Counted from the first letter of the stretch, positions 14,751 through 24,276 are shown. The stretch is 38,829 bases of DNA from an uncultured Campylobacter sp. (GCF_938045775.1 NZ_CALIBH010000134.1:1-38829), one strand, 5' to 3'. The notes: a model not told the origin generated them from the sequence alone. Translations and numbers: made by a program.

Positions 14751-16001
14751 ATGAAGGTTGTAACGATTTTAGGCAGAATTGCGAAAAATGAAAAATTTGG
14801 AATTCCTATTTATAGATATGACGATAAGCTTAAAGGCTCATTTTCTTTAAAAAGAGAACGATATATAAATATGTTTTCGCTCTTAATAGATAATTTTGGT
14901 GCGCAAAATGTAGTGCCTATCTTTACGAAACTGGCTAAAGAAGCTCAAACTAAGGTTTTGATGGAAGAATTTCATGCTGAGTACAATGAAATTTTTGATG
15001 ATAGAAATTTTATAGATGACGAAAAGGACTTTTATAAAATTTTACGCATCATAAATGATGCAACATCCGGCAATGAAGAATATATAATTGATCTATCCCA
15101 CGGATTTAGGCATATTCCTATTTTGGCTACCATTTCGCTTATTTCTCAAAGTCTAAATAATACGAATAAAATCAAACATATATTTTTTGCGAAAGAGAAA
15201 GTGCCGTATAAAAATTATGAGATAATCGATTTAAAAGAGTATTTAGAGCTTGCGAATATGTCATACGTGCTAGAGAGCTTTAATCACAACTATACGGTAG
15301 CCTTGGTATCTAAGTTTAAAAATAAGAATTTTCGTGATTTGGCAAGTCAACTTTCAACTATATCAAATCACATATTATCAAATTCACTAAAAGCTCTTAA
15401 CAATGATATTAGCAAAATTTTAAATAATATAGATTTTATTTTAAAAAACGAGCAAATAGAGACATTTAAAAGTAGCCTTGAGGATATACGGCAACACATT
15501 ATGGAACTCCAGAGAATAGGCGTAGAAAAAGATTCTACAAAATTTTACAAGATGTCTAGAATTCTAACCCCTAAAGGCTATTTGTTAAATGCTATAACTT
15601 TACTATTTGAGGCTATCGGATATTATTGTGCAGAGAGTTTCGAGTGCTTTGGCGACGATATAAAAACGCATATAAACAACTTTAAGAAAAGTAAAGAATT
15701 CAATGCTTATGATTTGACACATGAGTCTAGGACTTTTGTAAAACGGATGAAGTTAAGGGGTGAGGTATATTTAACAGAAGATGGCGGCATGGCGTACACT
15801 AGTATACAAAAGAAACTAAAAAGTATAAAAGCTCTTAGTAATTTTGGCGATTTCATAAAAGATGCAGAAAAACTAAGAAATAATCTAGCTCATGGTAATG
15901 CTAGAGAAAAGATAGAAGACTCAAAGCGGGAGCTATTAAAGTTATTAGATAAATATAATTCATTTTGCATACAGCAAAACATATTGGGGAATAAAATATG
16001 A
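14751..16001 (+). CDS. csx1: Csx1/TM1812-family CARF-HEPN ribonuclease
   Basis: A 416-residue CRISPR-associated RNase. The N-terminal CARF domain (about 1-165) starts MKVVTILGRIAKNEKF and has the IDLSHGFRHIPILATISL block (113-130) typical of the TM1812/Csx1-Csx2 group. The C-terminal HEPN domain carries the catalytic motif R376-NNLA-H381 (R-x4-H) with an acidic-basic helical surround. Proteins of this kind are switched on by cyclic oligoadenylate and cut RNA without sequence choice. The sequence appears intact. It is strongly AT-rich compared with the flanking housekeeping genes. It overlaps the next gene by 4 bp. Confidence 0.85.
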   Translation: MKVVTILGRIAKNEKFGIPIYRYDDKLKGSFSLKRERYINMFSLLIDNFGAQNVVPIFTKLAKEAQTKVLMEEFHAEYNEIFDDRNFIDDEKDFYKILRIINDATSGNEEYIIDLSHGFRHIPILATISLISQSLNNTNKIKHIFFAKEKVPYKNYEIIDLKEYLELANMSYVLESFNHNYTVALVSKFKNKNFRDLASQLSTISNHILSNSLKALNNDISKILNNIDFILKNEQIETFKSSLEDIRQHIMELQRIGVEKDSTKFYKMSRILTPKGYLLNAITLLFEAIGYYCAESFECFGDDIKTHINNFKKSKEFNAYDLTHESRTFVKRMKLRGEVYLTEDGGMAYTSIQKKLKSIKALSNFGDFIKDAEKLRNNLAHGNAREKIEDSKRELLKLLDKYNSFCIQQNILGNKI

Positions 16002-16378
16002 AAATCCTCTTTATGCTAATGAATCACGCCTTGACGCGGGAGCAAGAAGAAGACGCGAGGAAGAATTTAAATGTTGATAAATTCATAAATATAGCCGATG
16101 CGAGCTGGAGTGATATCGATCCGTCTGAAAAAAGCATAATAAAATTTGTTGAGGTCTATAAGGATAAACTTAGATCGCAAGCAAAAGCAGGCGACGTATT
16201 GCTGGTACAGGGTGATTTCGGAGCGACTTATAATATGATAAGGTTTGCTAAAAATATGGATCTGATAGCCGTGTATGCGACTACTAACCGCATCGTAAGT
16301 GAGCAGGTAGAAAACGGCAAAGTCGTGATTAAACGAGAATTTAAACATGCAAGATTTAGAGAATATGAGGAGTTATAA
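15998..16378 (+). CDS. csx20: CRISPR-associated protein Csx20
   Basis: A 126-residue protein matching my memory of Csx20: MKILFMLMNHALTREQEEDA at the start, WSDIDP in the middle, then GDVLLVQGDFGATYNMI and VYATTNR near the end. Csx20 is found only with type III accessory genes. Its role is unsettled in what I know; a CARF-like fold involved in binding or breaking down cyclic oligoadenylate has been proposed. It overlaps csx1 by 4 bp and its stop overlaps the next start by one base, so it belongs to this operon. Confidence 0.75.
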   Translation: MKILFMLMNHALTREQEEDARKNLNVDKFINIADASWSDIDPSEKSIIKFVEVYKDKLRSQAKAGDVLLVQGDFGATYNMIRFAKNMDLIAVYATTNRIVSEQVENGKVVIKREFKHARFREYEEL

Positions 16379-17385
16379 TGTCATCAAATGCAGATAATAA
16401 AACGCTAGTTATTTTTGAAATTTTAAAAAAATTAGTTGTAAAACAAGAAATTTGTCCTTTTGATACACGGCTTTTAGATGAGTTTCATATTAAGGAAAGA
16501 ACGCTTAGAAGGTATATGGGCGAAATCGAGAAGCTATTTCCAAATGCTTTTAGGGTAGAAAGCAAGCTCATAGGACATGGCAAGAGACCGGTAAAAGTAT
16601 TAAGAGTATATGACAAAAACAAAGATATAATTGACGTTTTAAAACGCCTTTTAAGATATAATGATGATCTAGACTGGCTAATTAGCTTATTAAACGAAAA
16701 CGATCCTAGCTTATTTAATGATTTAGATAAAAATGAAAAAGAGAAGGTATCTGCACAATTAAAAGAGAATTCAGGCATATTTTTATTCAGAACCAATCCT
16801 TTGGAGATATTGCAAGACGAGCCTAGTAAGAGGTACTTAAGCGAACTTCGCAATGCCGTTATGAATAGAGAATACCGAGATATTAAGTATAAATATATCG
16901 GTGAAATGGAGAATTTAATCGACGTAAAGTGCTTGAAAATAGTTTTTACAGACGGTAATTGGTATTTGGCTATCGAAGATGCCAATGGAAATTTTAGACT
17001 TTTAAGGGTGGCTTTTATCGTATCGCTTAGCAAAAGCTCGAAAAATTATCAAAAAAATGTTATAGAAAAATATAAAAAGCATTTTGACAAAATACAAAAT
17101 GCTATGAGCTTGCCGTCGGAGCCATCGCGAATGGCGCTATTAAAGGCATCGCCGAAAGTTGCCATATATTTTATGGAAGGCATGAAGCCGTTTTTCCCGA
17201 CTCAAAAATTTAAAAAGAAGTTGGGCGACGGCAGCGTTACTTTTAGCATAAATTTCACTCAAGATATGGAGATATTGCCGTTCATAAAAAGGTGGCTTCC
17301 CGATATAGAAATTTTAGAGCCAAAAGATCTGAGAGAAATCTTTAAAGAGCAATTAAAGGCGGCTCTTGATATATTAAGTAAGTAG
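16378..17385 (+). CDS. WYL-domain transcriptional regulator
   Basis: A 335-residue regulator. The N-terminal 80 residues hold a winged helix (DTRLLDEFHIKERTLRRYMGEIEKLF). The middle (about 150-225) is a WYL domain with DIKYKYIG and the signature GNWYLAIEDANGNFRLLRV; the C-terminal part matches the helical WYL C-terminal extension. WYL regulators often control CRISPR and other defence genes and may sense nucleotides or nucleic acid ends. It is the last gene of the accessory operon and lies just upstream of the Dnd locus, so it could regulate either. Confidence 0.85.
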   Translation: MSSNADNKTLVIFEILKKLVVKQEICPFDTRLLDEFHIKERTLRRYMGEIEKLFPNAFRVESKLIGHGKRPVKVLRVYDKNKDIIDVLKRLLRYNDDLDWLISLLNENDPSLFNDLDKNEKEKVSAQLKENSGIFLFRTNPLEILQDEPSKRYLSELRNAVMNREYRDIKYKYIGEMENLIDVKCLKIVFTDGNWYLAIEDANGNFRLLRVAFIVSLSKSSKNYQKNVIEKYKKHFDKIQNAMSLPSEPSRMALLKASPKVAIYFMEGMKPFFPTQKFKKKLGDGSVTFSINFTQDMEILPFIKRWLPDIEILEPKDLREIFKEQLKAALDILSK

Positions 17386-17630
17386 GAAAGACGCGCGTTG
17401 TCGCGCTAAGGGTGCAACAAAATTTACCCTGAGTCTGTTCACGCACCACGAAGCGGTAAAATTTTAGAATGTTTGATGAAATTTAAAACGCATAAAGCCT
17501 CGTCGCAATCTCATATAAAGATCGTGCATCGCAAGCAGTAGCGATGAGAGGTCAAATATGCTATTCAAAGTAAATTTTATACAGGTATAAATTTCTAAGC
17601 TAGAAGTAAAATTTAGCAAAAAATTTCCAT

Positions 17631-18076
17631 GTGGCTAAATTTTTAAAAGCAAGTGCTGCTATTGTTTCATATGATTACATGGAGTTGTTGTATAAATTTT
17701 TTGGGGTTTCAGTAAAATTTTACGCTGCGGATATTATAATTTACGAAAGTACAAAAAAGAAGATGGCTGTGTCCAGATCAAGCATTCTTAAAAGCAACGT
17801 AAGATCTAGAATCTCGTCGGTTTCCTCTCTAGCCTCTCTTAAAAATAGCGCTATTATAGATATCAGGTCGCGAAGTGCTTATCTGGCAGATCATATGCAA
17901 ATTCTGTAAACCTAACCACTAAAGATGAAATTTTAGATTTTATAGAGCGAAATCCAAAGGCTCAGTATATTCTTTGTTGCTTTAGTTCGACTCGCGCGCA
18001 AAATTTAGCAAAGCAAATAGATAATCCGTTAGTAAAATTTTACGACGGCAATTTAATTGAGGCCAAAGAAAGCGGC
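17631..18076 (+). pseudogene. Rhodanese domain, frameshifted, fused in frame to DndC
   Basis: From about 17808 one frame reads ISSVSSLASLKNSAIIDIRS, then RSAYLADHM, a rhodanese first half. It stops at 17907, but shifting by one base near 17895 continues as ANSVNLTTKDEILDFIE, YILCCFSSTRAQNLAKQI and VKFYDGNLIEAKESG, a rhodanese second half with the active-site loop CCFSSTRA. No stop separates this from DndC, so the original protein was probably a rhodanese-DndC fusion, with one base now missing. The 60 codons before it (from GTG 17631) are not recognised. The gap 17386-17630 shows no gene; a weak GCGCG hairpin follows the WYL stop. Confidence 0.6.
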
Positions 18077-19393
18077 GTGCAATTTACCTCTAGTGATGAT
18101 AGATTTATTGCGCTTTTAAACGATACAAGAGCACAGATTTTAGCACGTTATAAAAAATATAAACGTGCGTGGATTGTTACTTTTAGCGGCGGTAAGGATT
18201 CTACCTGTGTTTTGCAGTTAATGTATGAAATGATAACCAAGCTGCCTAAAGATGAGTTAAATCCTACTTATGCGATACTTTCAGATACTTTAGTAGAAGC
18301 TCCTAATGTAGCCGTTTATTTTAAAAATATTGTAAAGGCGATAAATTTAGACGCCAAGATGCGCGGACTTCCTTTTGAAATAATAGTTGCTCATCCATCG
18401 CCGCAAAATGAATTCTGGGTAAATCTTATTGGTAAAGGTTATCCAAGTCCTACGCGTATATTTCGATGGTGTACAGAACGTCTAAAAATAAATCCTATGA
18501 AATCAATTGTAAAAAATATCGTAGAAAAGCATGGAAGTGCAATAATGACGCTAGGCGTACGAAAAAGTGAAAGTATGAATCGTCGTCGAAGTATAGAAAA
18601 GCGCACTGTTAGCGAGGATGGATTTAGTAAGCATGATGACTACGAGAATGTACTAATTTATTCGCCGATCACCGAGTGGCTTACAGAGGATGTTTGGAGC
18701 TATCTTACTACGCAAAATCCGCCACCTTGGGGCATTAGTCACGCTAAGTTATTTTCGCTTTATTCGCAGGCTAGTGGCGATGAATGTCAGTTTATAATCG
18801 ATAAGTCGCAAAGTAGCTGCGGTGGAAGCCGCTTTGGATGTTGGGTATGTACGCTGATAAACGAAGATAAATCTATGCAAGGCTTCATAAAAAGCGGTGA
18901 GAGCTCGCTGGCGGTATTAAATGAATTTAGGAATTTTATAAAGAAGGCTAGGGAAAATCGTTCAATGAGGTGCGATTTTAAAAAAGATGGTAGTTTTCGT
19001 CCAGGGCCTTTTACGTCTTCGGCACGAAAAGAAATTCTAAGAAGGCTTTTGCGCGCCGAAGCAGAATTTAAGGCGTGCGGCGGCAGTGAGCTAATTAGTG
19101 ACGAACAACTAGGAATGATCGCTAAGATTTGGGAAAAAGAATTCGATAGCGAAAGCTCGTGTATTACAATATCAAAGGAGTTTGACAGAATGCAAAATAT
19201 TGAAATTTCAACGCCCATATTAGAGGATGTTGATTTAATCGATACGACAAGTAAGGGTGGAGAGGCGGCGAAGCGCATTATCTCAGAAATAGTGCGAAAA
19301 GAAGGTATCAAGGATAACGAAATTTACGAGATCATTATGAAAAATATTGATGATGAAACGGCGAAGCTAGGAGATAGTGATGATATTTTATAA
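18077..19393 (+). CDS. dndC: DndC, DNA phosphorothioation sulfurtransferase
   Basis: A 438-residue protein of the ATP pyrophosphatase / PAPS reductase family, which activates DNA for sulfur insertion. Visible: the PP-loop SGGKDS (37-42), SDTLVEAP (69-76), RWCTERLKINP (130-140, C132), and the [4Fe-4S] cysteine set CGGSRFGCWVCT (C248, C255, C258) typical of DndC. The GTG at 18077 is only the first possible start after the frameshift in the rhodanese part; the frame is open upstream, so the chain may originally have been longer. Codons for the core are intact. It overlaps dndD by about 14 bases. Confidence 0.9.
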   Translation: MQFTSSDDRFIALLNDTRAQILARYKKYKRAWIVTFSGGKDSTCVLQLMYEMITKLPKDELNPTYAILSDTLVEAPNVAVYFKNIVKAINLDAKMRGLPFEIIVAHPSPQNEFWVNLIGKGYPSPTRIFRWCTERLKINPMKSIVKNIVEKHGSAIMTLGVRKSESMNRRRSIEKRTVSEDGFSKHDDYENVLIYSPITEWLTEDVWSYLTTQNPPPWGISHAKLFSLYSQASGDECQFIIDKSQSSCGGSRFGCWVCTLINEDKSMQGFIKSGESSLAVLNEFRNFIKKARENRSMRCDFKKDGSFRPGPFTSSARKEILRRLLRAEAEFKACGGSELISDEQLGMIAKIWEKEFDSESSCITISKEFDRMQNIEISTPILEDVDLIDTTSKGGEAAKRIISEIVRKEGIKDNEIYEIIMKNIDDETAKLGDSDDIL

Positions 19394-21381
19394 ACGCATT
19401 ACGATTTGTAATCTTTTCGCTTATTATGGTGAACAGAATGTAGAATTTACCTTGTCACAAGGCAAGCCTATATATTTACTTTTCGGAAGGAATGGATTCG
19501 GCAAGACTAGCTTTATAAGAAGCGTGAAATTACTTTTTGCAGGAAGCGGAATGCTAGATGTAGGCGAAAATGTACCGGAGGTCGTATTAAATTTTACTGG
19601 CACACGTAGTAGAGGTGTTTTTACACCTAGGGTCCTACTGCTAGGTCAAAATAGCGAAAACGGATGGCGAGGCGCTTTTAACCGTCGTGCGCTTAGCAAC
19701 GACGAGAATAAATTCTATATTGAGTTAGCGCTTGATGAAGATGAACGCGAGATAATCATTAGGAGAGAGTGGAGTAGATTTCCTGATCTATGCGAAAAGT
19801 TAATTTTTATACAAGATGGCGAGCGGCTGGAAAACAATCAAGCTCGCGAGGAGATCGAGAGAATTCTACCGTTAAATTTTTTACAGTTTTTTTGTATTCG
19901 ACGGCGAAGAGATCGAGGCGATGGCAGACGAGGTCAGCACCGAGCTAAAAGATAAAATTCAAAGCATGTTGAATATTGCCGTATTAGATAGATTATCGGA
20001 TCAGATCAATAAGGCGGAAAGAGAACTAATCTCACAAAGTAATATGGCAAGTAAAATTAAATCTGATCTAGACTTATGCGAGGGCCGACAAAAAAGCGAG
20101 GAAGAGCGCTTTCAAAATGCTAAAATAAATATAAAATTTTACGAAGCTCAAGTGAGCGATAAATCTGCCGCTATAACTGCTAAAAAGAAAGAATTGGAGG
20201 GTAAGATAAGGAGCAATTCTAAAGAAAGCGAGGGTCTGCAAAATGCTAAAGATGCTGCTATGGCTAACCTGCAAAGAGCCAAGCAAAGTATTGCGGAATT
20301 CGGTGGTGAAATTTTATTCGCAGGATTGGACGAATTCTTCTTGGAACTTTTATCTAGGATAGAAAAGAGTAGTGATACTAGCGGGTTCAATAAAGAAAGC
20401 CTTACTAAGTTAGCCAAATTTAGCGCAGATTACTTATTGCGTGAAAAAATAGGGTTTAAATGCGACGCGATAGATTTAAATACATATTTACGTGATGCAT
20501 TTTTAGAATTTATCAAAAATAATGACGGAGAATTTAAAGGAATTAATAAAAGCACCATTCCTATCGTTTATAGTGCTGCTAAAGAAAATTCTGTTAAACT
20601 TTTAGATGCCGTAAGAGACGCTAAAAATGCTAAGTTTGATATCTCTCGTATCTCACGCAATCTGGATGATCTCATTTCAGATTCATCGGTTGATACGGAA
20701 TTGGCTAAACTAAACGAGGAGATCGAGGCGTTAGAGGTAGAAAAGTTGGAAGCGAGCGAGAACCTAAGAAAAAATATCGAACAAAAAACCAATTCTGAAA
20801 AGCATATAGGCGAGCTAGAAATAGAAATTGCTGCGTTAAAAGATAAAGCGGCCCGCGACTTGCGTATTAAAAAGAAGTTGAATTTGCTATCGGAGATTAA
20901 GACTCAGATTATCACCTACAAATCGGTACGCATAGTAAGAACCGGAGAGAGACTAAAAGATAAAATTTTGTCTAATTATAAGCATATAATTGCTGAGGAC
21001 AACGTAGCGGACATTAAGATCGATAACTTCATCGTGAAATTTATCGATGCAAGCGGAGAAGCTATTGCTGTACGAAGCCAGAGTGCAGGTCAGAAACAAA
21101 TTGCTGCGATTAGCATATTTTGGGCGTTATCTAAGTTAAGCGATAGATGCTTGCCTCTTATTATTGATACTCCGCTAGCCAGACTAGATGCCTCTAACCG
21201 TAAGAATGTCATTCAAAACTATTATGCAAATGCGTCCAATCAAGTTATCGTGTTACCTACAGATACTGAATTCAGCCAAAGAGAGCTGGAATTTGCAAGT
21301 GGTAAAATCGCAGGGATTTACGACATCACTAATGATAAAGATTCACGAGATAGTGCAAGCATAAAACTAAGGAGGGAATAA
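19380..21381 (+). pseudogene. dndD: DndD ATPase, split by a frameshift at a T7 run
   Basis: DndD is an SMC-like ATPase of the phosphorothioation complex. The first part (from ATG 19380, SD AGGAG) has MIFYKRITICNLFAYYGEQN and the Walker A GRNGFGKT (36-43). At the T7 run 19887-19893 the frame breaks; removing one T gives QFFVFDGEEIEAMADE, the family's FDGEEI block, and the reading continues to 21381 (about 666 residues in all). The second part has long coiled coil (about 19990-20900), signature SAGQKQIAAIS and Walker B LPLIIDTPLARLD. Coding quality is good on both sides, so the shift is recent, phase variable or a sequence error. Confidence 0.85.
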
Positions 21382-22883
21382 TGCTAGGAAAAATTTATAC
21401 CAAAGTCGGCGAAGAGAATTTCATTGCCAATATTATAAAAAATTCTCTCGCCGTAGATGTGCCTAAATATGTAATTTTGAGGATGGCAATCAACAAATCC
21501 TTTCGATTAGAATATAAAAGTTTAGATAATCCATGTTATGCTAATTTCATCCTATACGATGGATTTTCTAGTGGGGGTGGAGAATATAATATGTCCCAAG
21601 TAACTGGCAGCGGCAAAGAATCTAAAGACTATACAGATATTTTACGTGCAGCTTTTATGCTAAGGCATAAGAGCGAGAATTTAGATTTTAGCGACGATGC
21701 AATTTTTATTAGTGTTATCGAAAAATATATCCATCGTGGACTTTACGAGCTAAATAATCTCTACAAAAGCAAGGATGACTTTTATCAATTCCTGATTGAT
21801 GAATTTAGCGTTACAATAGAGCCAAAAATTATACCTGCAGAAGAATCAATTTCTGAAAGGTTAGATGAGGATAAGATACGAGAATATTTTACTTCCGCCG
21901 GTATAAAAGCAGAAATTCTATCTAGTGACCATGCATTGCGTCACGACGTATTTAAAATCCGCTTTAAAGATATGAAAGACTATGCTCGGGTTGAAAACGA
22001 AGTTGATGACTACAAGGTAAAATTTGGTCTTTACTCCGATGCTTCAACACAATACGCGGGTGAACAGATGAGCTTAAATTTATATTTGCCTAGACCTAAA
22101 AGTCAGTGGAAAAAATTTGATGCAGATGATTTTGGTTTCGATATATCTAGCTATATAAAAAGCTACGCTTTGCCTGCTTATTGCGGTCGCAATATCAAAA
22201 ATGAGGCATTTTTCTTTGATTTATCACAGCACTTGCTTATCGGTGGTACTAGCGGTAGCGGCAAGTCCATGCTTTTACATACGCTCATTACGTCGCTAGC
22301 AATGTTAAATCAAAATATACGCTTTGTACTCATAGATCCTAAAAATGGAGCTGAGTTTGGTATTTACGATAAACTAAGAAGTTTAAGCGAGCTTGGCGGA
22401 GTAGTCAAGGATATATCTCATACACAAGCCGTGATTGATGCTGTCATTAAGGAAATGGATAGACGTTATAGTGTTCTAGCCAAAGAAGGTGTCAGCAAAA
22501 ACGCTGAACTTTCTACTCCGATGCCAAGTATAGTTGTGGTTTTCGATGAAGTTGCTGATGCTTTCGGTCAGATTAAGATGCTTCAAGATAGTATCGTGAT
22601 CTTGGCACAAAAGGCTCGTGCTGCGGACATCCATCTAATCATAGCGACCCAAACGCCCAATGCAAATATTTTTAAGCAAGAATTGCGCGCAAATTTTGAT
22701 TTACGAATCGCTTTAAAAGTGCAAAATGCCAAAGCCTCTCAGATTGCCTTGGACGAAAGCGGAGCTGAAAAACTTCTAGGCGCAGGCGATATGCTGGTAA
22801 AGCTAAGTGGCTCGCAGCCACAGCATATATTTGCGCCGTATTTAAGCAAGGGCGATGTTAAACGGCTTTTAGAGCTAAAATAG
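21381..22883 (+). CDS. dndE: DndE-like domain fused to FtsK/HerA-type ATPase
   Basis: A 500-residue protein. The N-terminal 145 residues (VPKYVILRMAINKSFRLE, then KDYTDILRAAFMLRHKS and EKYIHRGLYELNNLY) resemble the small DndE protein that binds nicked DNA in phosphorothioation. Residues 265-500 are an FtsK/SpoIIIE-type motor: Walker A GGTSGSGKS (288-296), IDPKNGAEF (318-326), Walker B IVVVFDE (384-390) and the sensor IATQTPN (421-427). Residues 150-260 link the two. DndE normally is a stand-alone protein of about 120 residues. The start overlaps the dndD stop (TAATG) behind GGAGGG. The DndE assignment is from residue pattern and position; the ATPase part is certain. Confidence 0.75.
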   Translation: MLGKIYTKVGEENFIANIIKNSLAVDVPKYVILRMAINKSFRLEYKSLDNPCYANFILYDGFSSGGGEYNMSQVTGSGKESKDYTDILRAAFMLRHKSENLDFSDDAIFISVIEKYIHRGLYELNNLYKSKDDFYQFLIDEFSVTIEPKIIPAEESISERLDEDKIREYFTSAGIKAEILSSDHALRHDVFKIRFKDMKDYARVENEVDDYKVKFGLYSDASTQYAGEQMSLNLYLPRPKSQWKKFDADDFGFDISSYIKSYALPAYCGRNIKNEAFFFDLSQHLLIGGTSGSGKSMLLHTLITSLAMLNQNIRFVLIDPKNGAEFGIYDKLRSLSELGGVVKDISHTQAVIDAVIKEMDRRYSVLAKEGVSKNAELSTPMPSIVVVFDEVADAFGQIKMLQDSIVILAQKARAADIHLIIATQTPNANIFKQELRANFDLRIALKVQNAKASQIALDESGAEKLLGAGDMLVKLSGSQPQHIFAPYLSKGDVKRLLELK

Positions 22884-23107
22884 ATCGCTGATTTTGTCAC
22901 AATATGCTAGGCAAAAATAGCTAAAAGCTCTAAATCCTATGTCGTAAAATTTGCGTCGCTACAACAATCCTATAAATTCCATAGCTTAAATGCGCCGTGG
23001 AATTTCAGACGGAATTTTGTTGCAGCGGTTGCGGCGTAGTAGCTCGTAAATTTAAAGCGAAAGCCTAAAATTTTGCAGCGATCTATACCTTAAATCAGAG
23101 CTTTAAT

Positions 23108-24148
23108 TTAATCTTGCCAGATATTTTCGTTTAATTTTAGACTTTTTACTATGGATAGAAAGAATAAAAGCTCGTGCTTGATAGACGCGGCGGGATCGAA
23201 ACTAAGTACGCTGCGATCTACGCTAGGCTCGAAGCTATCGTATCCCGTGCGGATGAAAATATAGACATTTCTATCCGAAAAGCTTAATCTGATCGATCCG
23301 CCGGCACCGCTTCTAAAGCGAAGCAAGCGCCGCATAAAGGCGGGTGTGAGGGCGTACATTGCAGACACGGCGTCGGCACTATATACGCTAAATGCGGAGC
23401 TAAACTCGCTATCGTCCATCGCGATCTTTTTAAGTCCGCCGAGTATTGGCCTCGCGCTAAGCGAAGGCAGGATCACCGCCACCGAGTTTACGCGCTTTTT
23501 AAATTCCGCGTAGAAAAAGATCCCCCTGCTGCTACGTCGTTCGTCAGTATGAGTCACGCAAACATCCGCAAAGCTGAAAAATACTCCGTCATAAACGCCG
23601 GAAATTTTATCTTCGCAATCAAAATAGCTTATGCCGTCCACAAATAGGCCGCTAGCGCGCAGATACGCCGGTCGAAACGAGCCTGAAATTTCATAGCGGT
23701 AGCCTAGGCTTGCGATATAGGGCGCGATATATTGGTGTTTAAAGGCCCGGACGAATTTTTTGGATCTGTTGTATTTGATCCGCTCCAGCACGGCATCTGC
23801 GATATTAAACAAAGAAAGGCAGATGGTTACGAGTGCGATGACGAAGCGCAAGGTATCATTCTCGCACATTTCTACGCCTTTGGCAAGCATCCACAGCAAG
23901 GTGCAAAAGATAAATACGCGCACTATATTTGCATCTTTATTCACTACTCTAAAAGAGATGCTGCCGCAGCTAAATACCACTATGATCCAGCAGAGGCCTA
24001 CTGCTGCTTCTTGATCTCTAAAATTGAAAAATAGCCACAGCGCCGAGGCTAGCACCGCTAGTACTATTATCGAAAACGCCGTGCCTTTGCGCTGCTCTGC
24101 CTCCTCCAGGATGCCGAGTCTTAGTTTTTCCAGTTCGTTTGCGGTCAT
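23108..24148 (-). CDS. DUF3137 membrane protein
   Basis: A 346-residue protein with two or more membrane segments near the N-terminus (FSIIVLAVLASALWLFF, CWIIVVFSCGSISF, then others) and a long soluble part of the DUF3137 type (ISGSFRPAYLRASGLFVDG, SYFDCEDKISGVYDGVFFSFADV, AVILPS). The family has no settled function. I place the start at 24148 (MTANELEKLRLG, with AGAAAGAGAAAG upstream) because the frame's earlier ATG at 24289 would add 47 residues translated from AT-rich non-coding DNA. It is the last gene after purN, with a 128-base gap, so it may be a separate unit. The 224 bases between it and the Dnd locus show no gene. Confidence 0.7.
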   Translation of the reverse strand: MTANELEKLRLGILEEAEQRKGTAFSIIVLAVLASALWLFFNFRDQEAAVGLCWIIVVFSCGSISFRVVNKDANIVRVFIFCTLLWMLAKGVEMCENDTLRFVIALVTICLSLFNIADAVLERIKYNRSKKFVRAFKHQYIAPYIASLGYRYEISGSFRPAYLRASGLFVDGISYFDCEDKISGVYDGVFFSFADVCVTHTDERRSSRGIFFYAEFKKRVNSVAVILPSLSARPILGGLKKIAMDDSEFSSAFSVYSADAVSAMYALTPAFMRRLLRFRSGAGGSIRLSFSDRNVYIFIRTGYDSFEPSVDRSVLSFDPAASIKHELLFFLSIVKSLKLNENIWQD

Positions 24149-24276
24149 CTTTCTCTTTCTAAATTTATCGAAGCAAATTTTAAAATTTAGCCTCGAACCC
24201 GCCCCTAAATTTAAAGAACTAAGCTTTAAATTTACAAAATTCCGCGGAACTTCGCTCTTTAAATTTAGCGTAAAAT

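Noticed and set aside
17395..17411. GCGCG hairpin after the WYL gene as a terminator
   Set aside because: Five-base stem with no T run after it; too weak to call.
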